From positions 59,741,102 through 59,805,101 of the forward strand of contig OX578285.1 of assembly GCA_951217055.1 (NCBI GenBank): DNA of 64,000 nt, written 5' to 3'. The position numbers were made by a program, and so were the translations under genes. The number at the start of each line of letters is the position of its first letter. The first letter of the stretch is position 1. The stretch comes from Gerris lacustris. Taxonomy: Eukaryota > Arthropoda > Insecta > Hemiptera > Gerridae. The notes beneath the pieces are model-generated. The model was not told the origin of the DNA. It searched no databases and saw only the letters and a program-made list of their open reading frames with translations. Shown here in pieces: positions 21,039-32,200 of this stretch.

Positions 21039-21632
21039 CCCTGCCTTACTAACACTGTCTAATAGTCCATTATTTCTAACACTACGCCTCTCAGACGTAA
21101 ATTAAAATTAGACCAACTTATACACGTTAAGATTTAAATGCTGATAAAATCATGAACTTGAAACATTTCTTCGTCTAATAAAATGGTTAAATGGTGCTCT
21201 TTAGGGAGAAAATTATTACCAAACTGACCCTTTAACCTGAAAAGAGCAGGTCAAAATATACATTTTACATTTTTCCTCACTAGCACCTGCTGCATTTAAA
21301 TCTGAAATTATGTTATGATAATCTAATGAATTTTTATAAATATTGCAATATAATATTTAATAATCAAATTTTAAGAACAAAAAAAGCTTTAAAGGCAACA
21401 AGCTGGATAAGGTTAGGCTCGATAGGGTCCCTGAGGCACAGTAGACTAAAAGAAGTGGTAAGTTACTAATATATAGAAGCTCAGCAAAGACCCGACTTTG
21501 ACGCGATCTGAAGGTTAATTAAGCAGAGATAGCATACCTAGAAGGACTAATGACTCAGCACGCTTGCGCACCGAGAGCTATCAACTAAAGTCAGCATGTA
21601 CGCCTCAGAGACGTAGTGTTAGAAGTGCAGGG
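21039..21632. mobile_element. piggyBac-like MITE (594 bp), TTAA target
   Basis: The element begins CCCTGC and ends GCAGGG. It is flanked exactly by TTAA on both sides (21035-21038 and 21633-21636), the fixed target of piggyBac elements. The subterminal parts also mirror each other: CTAACACTACG near 21078 against CGTAGTGTTAG near 21612. Non-coding, so non-autonomous. Confidence 0.78.
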
Positions 21633-21769
21633 TTAAGTTAACTATGTTGGGTTTAAATGACAACACTTTTGGAGGTAATAAGACACCCAATGTGACTAAT
21701 TTTAACCTTATTTATTGCTTTATTTAGCTATTATAAGAGCTTAAATGTATGTTAAATGTTTTATAGAAC

Positions 21770-22800
21770 CTTTGCAGGAAGGCTATAAAGAATGCATTAA
21801 ATGTTACAAAAATGTAATAATTTTTTATGAGTTAACATTAGTAATGTAAAATATACCCGGGTATTTAACCCGGGATTTATTTATTTTTTCTTGACACTTG
21901 ATATTTCTGATTGTCAGATATTTATAGCAATCTCCTATACACATACAGTAACAGTATAAGAATTGAGTAAGAAGGGTATAAAAATATGCCAATTAATAAT
22001 AATGTGTGTCCCATATTATTTACATATTTTAGACAAATATGAATTTATATTTAGACTGCATAATATAAGGATGCATAACCTAATTTTAAAAATAATAATG
22101 CTGTGCTTTTACTTCAAAATGGTGGTATTTTCATTGCACAGACCTTCAACATAAGCATTCTTTTTGAAATCATTGAATCTGCATATCAGATATTAATATA
22201 AACTTAGAAATAATAAATACCCGTACGCTGGGTATTTTTGAAGACTATTTTTTTAGGAATTAAGTGAGCTTAACACATCCTATACTCTCTAAATGACATC
22301 TATTAAAGCCATAAGAGTATGGAAAATGCTCAGAACCTCTTAAAACACTTTTTAAATCAATATTTGTCATAAATACCCTCATTTTGGGTATTTACCCTGG
22401 CCTCGTGTAAATACCCATTTTTATTTACCCTACCCGCTGGGTATATACCCGGCCCACATCACTAGTCAACATGTGAATAGTTTTATCATGATATACAGAT
22501 CATGAATAAACCCATTCCAAAAAGCTGATAAAGATTTGTTTCCCCCACTTTCAAATCATCTATCACTGACCCCCAATAATGAGAGAAAATAATTAACTAA
22601 AATAAAAACATTTGCAGGATGGGTATAAATAATGCATTAAATGTTACAAAAATGTAATCATTTTTTATGTGTTAACATGTGAATAGTTTTAACATGATGT
22701 ACAGATCACGAATAAACCCATTCTAAGATAAAGATTTGTTTCCTTTTCAAATAGTCTATCACTGACCCCTAATAATGAGGGAAAATAATTAATTGTAAAA
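21770..22800. repeat. Local tandem duplication, about 206-bp unit, first copy split by a hAT element
   Basis: Unit 1 (21770-21838 plus 22473-22610) and unit 2 (22611-22800) share GCATTAAATGTTACAAAAATG, TTTTTTATG-GTTAACAT, GTGAATAGTTTT, ATAAACCCATTC, GATAAAGATTTGTTTCC and TATCACTGACCCC. Unit 2 has the uninterrupted junction GTTAACATGTGAATAG at 22671-22686. Confidence 0.85.
21839..22464. mobile_element. hAT-like non-autonomous element (626 bp)
   Basis: It starts TAGTAATG and ends CATCACTA. The ends carry CCCGGGTATTTAACCCGGG-like blocks. The 8-bp flanks are GTTAACAT (21831-21838) and GTCAACAT (22465-22472), a hAT-size target duplication with one change. The empty sister site has GTTAACAT once, which proves the boundaries. 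Non-coding. Confidence 0.88.
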
Positions 22801-23479
22801 GCTGTTTGTAACACTCCATTAAAATCATCTGCATAACATAATAATTACACAGTATGTAAAATAGAAGAGTATGGGGAAAATCAATGAGGTGAACAGTTAA
22901 GATAATAATTCATTTTTTAATTAATACATTGGAAAAAAGTGGCTAACTTTTTAATATTTATAAATTTCCCAAATTTTACCTATTATTTTCTTTAATTAAT
23001 TGTTTTTACCACTACATTAAAGATATTTCATTTGTAAAATAAAAGTTCATCTTTCTCCCATGTATTTAAACAACTAACATAAAATAGCTAATTAGATAGT
23101 CTATTGTGTTGTATAGATGTGCAATCAATTTTTAATTTGCATGTTAATACGACACACTAATCCGACCTTTGCTTGTTTCTTATCTGAGTTTGTTCCCTGT
23201 GGTTTTAATTAGCTATGTATATTCAAATTAACGAGGGAATTTCAATTAAAGTACGTCAAAACTATTCTTATACCTGTTACAAAGAAATTGAGTTTTTCTA
23301 TTCATTAGAAAGAATTTTTAGGAATGTTATATTGATTGATTATTTATGATTCATTATTTGTCCAAACACTCCATGTATTTGATTTAATTTTTTTTTTTCT
23401 TTATTGGAAACAAACTATTATAAGTATTATGTCATATTATAGTCGAAGTAATATTGGTAAAACTAAGGAATACGGTGCT
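22801..23479. other. AT-rich intergenic DNA
   Basis: Nothing is recognised in this stretch. Confidence 0.5.
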
Positions 23480-23660
23480 GTGAGGGGAAGAGGTTAGAAA
23501 AGTGTGCAGGCCTTACTCGAATGTATTATTTTGACAAAGGGATATCAACTCTCCTATGTACAAATCATGCATATATAATCACTCAAATATTATATAAATC
23601 ATACAAATATACTGTTTGACCAAGGGATATAATCTATTGCTGCCAAGCGATTCTCGACCG
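23480..23660 (+). mobile_element. Dispersed repeat family C, copy 1
   Basis: It corresponds, inverted, to 59640-59826: AGAGGTTAGAAAA, GACAAAGGGATAT and GCCAAGCGATTCTCGAC appear here and their complements there. It has partial similarity to 17003-17197. Non-coding. Confidence 0.6.
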
Positions 23661-24715
23661 CACCATAGTGCGTAAAGTCTCATGTAAATAGGGATTCGTT
23701 GGTATTGTGAACATAAAATTACTATAAAGGGGGGGGGGAGGATGTTGATGTTTTTTGACAAAGTGGCATGGAAAACTATACACTATCCACAAGTGTTATA
23801 TATTTTTGTAATCTACTCTTCAATACCTTTCATTTGATACCCACTCAAAATTTAATTTTTTTTTTTTCGCGTGACATGAATTATCCGCCATTTTGGATTT
23901 GAAAAGCTAATAATTTTGAGTTTGCTATATTTTTCCTGTGTACGCATCAAAACGATTTTTTAATACTGAATAGTTTCATGTTTTTATCTCTTTTGATTTA
24001 AAAGTTATTGGAACCGTACAGAGTGACAGACAGACAGATGAACGAAACTATAAGGGTTTCTTTTTTTCCCCTCTATAAAAATAAGACTGGAGGAAGTTAA
24101 GGCTAAAATACTCTGTATATGTGGAAAAAGCTTTGTTTTTATAATCAGTAAAATGATGATATTCTGATTTACTTATATCATTGGTCACTGATTAGAATGA
24201 TCTAATCATAACTAAATCAAGTCCACTCTTTAAGATTTTGTTCATCACCATTAAGTTCCATAAAATGTTGAGGTTAAAACAACCATCAAATAGTCAGGCT
24301 ACCAAACTTTGTATTTACTAAATACGGAACGGCGAATCATTGACAGATTGATCCAAAGCTGACCTGAGAAACTGAATAGATAATATATTTATTACCCAAA
24401 ATATTCCCAATATGGTGGATGGTGGCAAAAATGTTTTGTTACATTATGATTCCATATTCTTTAAGAATGGGTGTGGCCATCCTATGAAGTAAAAATAAAA
24501 CAATTCTACTGATTGTTTTGTCTATACAATTCTTGGCAAACATCTAATAATAATTTTATGAGCACCCTGTCACTTTTAGTAAAGATTTTTGTATAAATTA
24601 TCCAAATAGGGTTTAGACTAAATATATAAATGTGTTCTCTATACCCAGTTGTATTTGTTACTGAGTAGCAAAAGAACACTTTTATTTTAAAGATAAACTA
24701 ATACTATTGAAAGGC
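23661..24715. other. Intergenic DNA with a transposon-tail block
   Basis: At 23850-24070, CCGCCATTTTGGATTT, GGAACCGTACAGAGTGACAG and GACAGACAGATGAACG look like the tail of a non-autonomous element. A poly-G run lies at 23729-23737. No gene is seen. Confidence 0.4.
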
Positions 24716-25185
24716 TATACACCTTCAGGTATTCAGCTTGATGAGAGAAGTAGCTGATAATATACACCTTCAGGTATTCAGCTTGATGAGAGAAGTAGCT
24801 GATAATATACACCTTCAGGTATTCAGCTTGATGAGAGAAGTAGCTGATAATATACACCTTCAGGTATTCAGCTTGATGAGAGAAGTAGCTGATAATATAC
24901 ACCTTCAGGTAGTCAGCTTGATGAGAGATGTAGCTGATAATATACACCTTCAGGTATTCAGCTTGATGAGAGAAGTAGCTGATAATATACACCTTCAGGT
25001 ATTCAGCTTGATGAGAGAAGTAGCTGATAATATACACCTTCAGGTAGTCAGCTTGATGAGAGATGTAGCTGATAATATACACCTTCAGGTATTCAGCTTG
25101 ATGAGAGAAGTAGCTGATAATATACACCTTCAGGTATTCAGCTTGATGAGAGAAGTAGCTGATAATATACACCTTCAGGTATTAT
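24716..25185. repeat. Minisatellite, 45-bp unit, 10 copies with higher-order pattern
   Basis: Ten 45-bp units run from 24721 to 25170, with a partial eleventh. Eight are identical. Units 5 (24901) and 8 (25036) share the same two changes, GGTAGTCAGC and GAGATGTAG. Because 45 is a multiple of three, long open frames exist on both strands (159 and 161 codons), but these are by-products and not genes. Confidence 0.95.
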
Positions 25186-26003
25186 GCTTTATGAGAGAAT
25201 TGCTGATAGCTGAATAATTGAAATAGTATTTTGTATATGCAATATGTAATGGTTGATACGTATTTTGTGTACACATTATTATTATGTGTAACCCATAAGG
25301 TGGAACAAACCTCTTTTTATGTCCTTGTTTACATTATTTTATTCAAAATGCAATAAAATAATGACATTACTTCCGTATAAAAAATTAATCTATGTCTCCA
25401 AGATCTATGTTATCCTGTGTTTTTTAATTGTTTTTAATCTTGTCTGTACACGTATTCTACTATAACTGTGTTTTGATTAATTAATTTCCTTCACTAATGA
25501 TAGCAATTGTATCATTTACTGTTAATTTTGCGTTAATTTCAAGTAGTACGTCTCTTATAACAACTAGTTGATTTATTGTACTGACGTGATATTTTTTTGT
25601 TGCAAAGCTAAGTCTGTAGTTGAGAGTTAAGATAAAATTTTTTATTGCATCAAAGCTTATGCTTAAAGGTTATGATTATTATCAGTGAGCCATGGGTTCA
25701 ATTAATAAAAAAACTAATATTAATATTAGACCAAATACTCTACTAAACTCCTTGAATCATAAACTGATAGTTTGATTTAAAAAATTGTCAAAAATCAGGA
25801 GTCGGTGGTAATATTGTATTCACTAAATTACTCTCAACATTTTCAAACCTAAATTATTCAAGTGAACATTTTGTTCTTATATATGATTTCGGAGGAGTAA
25901 TTTTTTTAATTAAAAGAGTAGCAAATGTACTTTATAAATAATTGGATTATTTTAACAATTGTAACAAACAATATTGTAAACTGTTTTTCTGTTTATGTTA
26001 CAG
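25186..26003. other. AT-rich DNA upstream of the first recognised kindlin exon
   Basis: This is probably intron 1 of kindlin, ending in a good acceptor TTTATGTTACAG. No coding match to the missing F0 start was found. Confidence 0.5.
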
Positions 26004-26237
26004 ATATTTCATACGACTGGTCCGATCATGCCCTGTGGTGGCCTGAAAAAAATAAATGGCTGTCAAAGACTCGATTCACACTTGATCAGTACTGCGTTCA
26101 GGCAGATGCTTTTCTTCACTTTACTCCTATGCACAAATCGCTGAAAGTCCAGCTGCCTGATTTAAGATATTTCGAGTGCAGGGTGGATTTCTCTGAGAAT
26201 ACATTCAGAGCTGTTATGCATCTGTGTAAAGATTTAG
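26004..26237 (+). CDS. Fit1: Kindlin exon: end of F0, start of F1
   Basis: The acceptor is TTACAG before ATATTTC and the donor is GTATGT. It starts two bases into a codon and leaves one base for the next exon. It encodes [15 protein letters not shown] and [19 protein letters not shown], the highly conserved F0/F1 junction of kindlins. Confidence 0.95.
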
Positions 26238-29200
26238 GTATGTTTATATTCTTTTAAGTTTCTGAACAATCTTATATTGGCTAAACCATTCAAAATTAAG
26301 TTAATTAATGCTTGATTTTTATCTTTTGAAATTAAATAGATTGCAGATGGGTTGTTGTTATTGTACTAAATATTTGCTAACTTCAAGTCAAGGTCTATCT
26401 GCATCCTAATTTATTCTAATTATAACGTTAAAGGGGTGGTCTTACATATTTTTTTGCTTATTTACTTAGATTACTACAAACTTAATAAATTTTTATTTTA
26501 TTTTGTTTAGGTATTCGTCATTCTGAGGAGCTTTCATTTTGTAAGCCTTTGGATCCCTGCCATTTGAAATCAAACTTCAAAGATTTAAACACCAATAAAA
26601 AGAATAAAGAAGTGAATGGAAGGCATACACCAGCTGATTCCAACACATTTATCCTCAACTCCAACAACAGTCCTTTGGGATCAACAGGATCTTTGGATAA
26701 GTCTCCTTTTATGTGTGCTCCTGTCAAGTCAAAGCAGTCTACTCCAATCAGTTCTCCTCTTTCTCCGGTAATTGATTTTTCTCTTTAAAAAAAATGTTGT
26801 CTTTTTAACACTTTCAGGACGGAGCGGCACTCAGCTATAGCGGCACTTCTAGACTAGGTAACGTAAGAACGTCAACAAATCTATCATTTCTACACAAAAG
26901 CAACAAAATCCAATCTTCTGAAATGTCCAAGTTAAACAACAACTACGACTCCCCCCTCCCCCAATACACACACGGATATATGATGAGATCATTTTATCAA
27001 AACTTTTATTTGTATAAATTACCATATTGCATCGAATATAAGACACCCTCGAAAATAAAACATATCCCGATTTTCAAACTAAAAATTTTGAAAAAACATT
27101 AATGCATCAAATATATGCCGCACCCTGTTTCAAAGGGAAAATCTTCTGTTATCTTTTTTAACAACTTGTCCAGACGTCAAATTTAGGTAGAGTACGATGG
27201 ATATTGAATCTTTATTTAGATGTAAGGCGGATTTGAATCTTTATTAAGATGTAAGGTTCATTTGAATCTTTATTTAGATGTAAGACAGACACTGGACGAG
27301 AAATAGCAAGGTTTGATTTTTAAAATTAAATTTTGAAGCTAACATGAAATAAATAGGTACAACAGAACCCCTTTCACCCAAAGTCTCTTGTCAGAAATTG
27401 AACACGTTAAAATTTCTGAAATAGGAGGTCAATGATATCTTGGCAAAATTTAGAGAATTGGAAATAAAAAGTAGAAACTTGATCTCAGCGGTACTCTTGA
27501 AAGAGAAGTTTGTTGAAAAAATCTTGTTAGATATGTTATACTTGAATTCATCGATTATATGACGCATCCCGATTTTTGCGATGCAAAAGCAGGAAAAAGA
27601 GTTTGTGTTTGAAATATTACTTTAATTAGTAAGATATGATGACAGATTTAAAATAATATATTATTTGTAAGTATAATGTTTCGTTTTATAAAAAAATGTT
27701 GGTTTTTTCCTTCTATTTGATTACAAAATCATTATATATATGAATAGTAATACGAAAGGTAATAATTCAAATTATGTTAAACATTATTTGCACTCATAAA
27801 AAAAATCACACTGCACTAAAACATCATTGACGTTGTGTTCCGCTGTAGCTGCACTTCACATTCTATTAGAAATCGTGCTTTTAAGCAGTGTAGTTAGAAT
27901 AAGCAGTTTAGTTCGAAAAAGCAATGTAGAAAAATATTTTTTGTTATATTAACCTAATTGTAACTATATAATTGTTTTGTTATTTGTTTCAACTAAGCTT
28001 AAGTGTTTTTGTTTTATTTAGCACAATACAATGAAGAGGAATATTACTGATAATAGCTTCACCTCTAATGGGAACACAACTTTTGAATCACTTAATGGCT
28101 CTCTTGACGGATCATTGGCCAATAGTCCCTCAGTTCCCAGCAATGAAACTCGTTCTAGATTGCTCAAGCCAAAGAGCCTAGTTGAAAAAGCCCGCATGAA
28201 TGTTGCGTAAGTCTTTTTAAATCAATAGTTATGTACGTTTATTTTTCTTTCTCTAAATTAATCAAAAGTGCCTAAGATCAAACCAGTCAAATAAGTCAAG
28301 TATGCTAAGTTATAATGAGGTTTTACTGATTTTAAATAAAACATAAGTAAATTAAGGAATTAATCATTGCTGATATTGCGCCATTTAAACCTTTTGGTAA
28401 TCATCAACTAGTTTTATTTAAGTTAAGTCAATTCTTAAATTTTGCAATAGTTAAATCTAAAAAAATTATGTGAATGTTAAAATCGCGAAAGTTGTCATTA
28501 AATGTGTGGGAAAAGAGGGGTTACGTATGAGGTACAGTACACTTCATACAATAACTATCTACACTATTAGTTTCAAAAGATATTTTAATATTTCGAGCGT
28601 ATATTAAAATATGCATTTTCGTGCCAATGATATAGCTGACATGCCTCCTTAAAAGTTTGTCTAACATCTTTATTAATTTGCTTGATTTGACCATTATTTT
28701 CTTGACTCTTTAGGCTTCGAATCTGGTTCTTTTTTTATTAAGTTCAGAAAGTATAAACTTAATAGTTCATTCACAAAACAAAAACTTGACTAGAAACTTA
28801 GAAAAAATAAAATCGGTCCGAGACAACTCAGACAAACTTTCTCATATACGAGTATATAATTACTTAGCCCAGTGTTTCCATTCATTAGTTTTCAAATGTA
28901 CATTTAAATATTAATGAACATTTCATCAAAATTTATCATAAAAATAACTTCTCCTAGGAGGGGAATCGAACCCGGGCTCACTCCGTCCGCGTTTTAAGCT
29001 AATTTCTCAGGAACTAGATTTTTCCCGGGAAAACTGCTTATATCGTTGGATTCGTTTTCAAATGGACTACATTTTAGAATTTTTTAATCAAAATCGTCGG
29101 AACCGTTTTCGAGAAATATTTTTTTTTTCACGTTTTTTCAGAGTTTTTGGGGGGTAGCGCCCCCAAATTTTGAGCTAAAATTCATTTCTCGATTTCGCCT

Positions 29201-32200
29201 CGAGGTATGATTTTTGTGAACATGTATGCCAAATTTCGTCAAAATCGGCTCAGTAGTTTAGGCTCCAGGCGTCTGCACAGACGACAGACAGACAGACATT
29301 TTTTAAAAACCACTTTTTTGGACTCAGGGGACCTCAAAACGTGTAAATCTCAAAATCGAATTTTCGCGCCATCACAATACTTTCTCTTTATATAAGAAAG
29401 TAAAAATCTTAATACAAGTTACTAGACTGAGAACGAACCGATAGTGCAAGAAATTAAGAACTAAAATGTTATATCAAGTGTTGCTTCCTTTCTGTCTAAA
29501 AGGACGTGAGAATGGTTGATTACTCTCAATACTCAATAAAATAAAGATTTGTTTTTTTCACTCCCCGATGTCAATTTTACCACCACAATTCTGTGACCCC
29601 ATCTTATTAGACTTGCAAATGACAGTTTTATTTCATTAGCTATACGAGAATAAGAAGAGGTTTGCTAATGTTAAAATTAAATCGCAAATAACGTCTGGTG
29701 AAAGTTTTATGATTGATTATATTTATATTCTTCTTAAAATGTTTTATAATTTATGCTCATAGATATCAATCATTTATGGAATGATGAATATCTCTATTAA
29801 CAATTCCCAATTAGCCTTGTTTTAAAAGAGAAAGGATGTTTCAGTTTAATTTACCATTCGATCAACTTTTAATAATGATTTTTCAAACATTTTCAGGTGG
29901 CTAGATTCTTCCCTCTCTATCATGGAACAGGGCATTCGTGAGTTTGACACACTCTGCCTTAGGTTCAAATTCTATTCCTTCTTTGATTTGAATCCTAAAG
30001 TAGACTCTGTCAGAATAAATCAGATATACGAGCAGGCCAAGTGGCAAATATTAAACGATGAAATTGATTGTACTGAGGAAGAAGCACTCATGTTTGCAGC
30101 TCTCCAGGTAATTCCATTGACTACATATTTGACTGAATATTAATTTTCATTTTTTCCTTGTAATTAATAAAATACAGAATGCTAAAGGTATTAATTACAA
30201 GGTACGTTACTATCAGTAAGATGCTGCTTGTGTAGACAGAATTAAATATGAAGGTGGTTTGAGGACACCGAGGAAGGAAACTAAACAACCAGCAACGGAA
30301 TATTCCTCGTGTAATTGACAAGAAAATCCGTGCTGGTAATTGAGAACTAACAGATGGAAATTTGATAGTATCAGAAGACTTACTTATTATGAAATGTATT
30401 GGATCTTCAACAATATTCAACCGAAGGTTCTGCTGGTGGTTTTTTTTTTAATTTTAATCCCGATATCTCAAAGCGCTGTCTGATAAAATATGCCCGATTA
30501 TTTGACCATTAGTTACAAATTTTGTTTTCTTCCTTCATTTATATTCTTAAGTTTATTTTTTGTTAATTATTTTTCTTAAATTTTAGGTGCAGATCAAAGT
30601 GCAGTCATCAATGCCACAGCCAAGTCTTGACAGCTCTTCTTCATTTGGTGGAGATGACGATATAGATGCTGCCCTAAGTGAGCTTCAGGTTACTCTGGAG
30701 GGCTCCCATTTTAACACGTCTCGAAGCGATATTACTCACGTTCCAGAGCTCTATGATTATTTGCGTTTTCTTAAGTAAGATTATGTTTTTAAATTTTGTC
30801 TCATTATTTATTGTAACTTTTCTTTAAGGTATTACGAACTTCCTTTCTTAACAATTTAGTTTTTTTCCTTGGGTCTTCAGGGGTATAATAAATCATCAAC
30901 TACCTCAACTACGTTTTATGCGATATTTCGTCCCCCACTTTGGGACATTATCAAGCTTGAAAACAGCCATGAAATAAATTATACATAAAGGAGTAAGTAG
31001 CCCAACTGTAAAAGACATGAGTCAGGTTCAGAGATTGAAACAAGACTCTCCTTTCTTAAACTTGGAACAAACCATCTGGTTGCAACATGTTTTTGAAAAT
31101 ACTTTATGTAATATACAGTAGGTTATAATAAAGGACTGATTTATACTAAGCATTATTACTAATGTGTATTAAATAATTATTATTTTCGATTTTTAGACCA
31201 AAGAAATTCACTTTGAAAGCTTATAAAAGATATTGGTTTACTTTACGTGAATTGAATCTGAGAATTTACAAATCTATGGAAGATTCTAAACAAAATATCA
31301 AACCCTTGTGGGAGTATAATCTAAAGGGATGTGAAGTCACACCCGAGGTCAGTCTTAACCAAGCTAAATATGGTATTAAGCTTGAAGCTGCTAGTGCTGA
31401 AGGAATGACAGAAATGTACATCAGATGCGATTCAGTAAGTAGCAAACCTATTAGATTTTTGATTTTATGCTGTAGTTTGAAAGTCTTATTGATAGAAGTA
31501 TTATTGGAGTTAACACCAGAGCAATATACACATGGTTATTTTCATTTTATTTATAATGTAACACTTACTCTGCTTTCAGGAGGAGCAGTATGCTAAATGG
31601 ATGGCAGCTTGCAGACTTGCTGCCAAAGGAAGATCATTGGCTGACAGTTCTTATGAGGCTGAAGTTTCATCGATCAAAGCTTTCCTTCAAATGCAACACC
31701 CAGCTCCTGCCCCTGCTATTAATCCTAAGAATTTAGATATTGTACCTGATGATTATGTACCTTCAAAGTATGTCAAGAAATTGAAAGGAAAGGTAAGGGA
31801 ATTAAAATAAGTCAATAGTTTACTGTTGTATATGTAATCTTCTAGGATGTTCATCATTAAATATTAATTTATAATTATCCTAGACTAATGTAATCAAAAT
31901 TGACTTAAATACCACTAAACCTATGGGGTTTCAGTGCAAAGAGCAATATTTTTTGTGATTATAGAGGAATAGTGCATAAGTAGCACAATTTTGCTTCATA
32001 GGAATTTAATTTCTTTATTTTCACACTTCGGTTTGTTCTGTTTTTACTCATCAGGTTTCCCAAAGAGTTCTTGAGGCTCATGCCAATGTGAAGGAGTTGT
32101 CTCTTGTCGAAGCTAAAATGAATTACATTAAAGCATGGCAGTCACTGCCTGATTTTGGCATTTCTCTTTTTGTCGTTAAATTTATGGACCACAAGAAAGA

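Noticed and set aside
24716..25185. CRISPR-like regular repeats
   Set aside because: There are no spacers; units are directly adjacent, and the genome is eukaryotic.
24738..25217. Long open frames on both strands (about 160 codons each)
   Set aside because: They are produced by a stop-free 45-bp tandem unit and have no splice or start context.
25895..25925. Missing kindlin F0 exon at a GGAGGAGTAAT string
   Set aside because: The reading around it does not match the F0 start and no donor follows.
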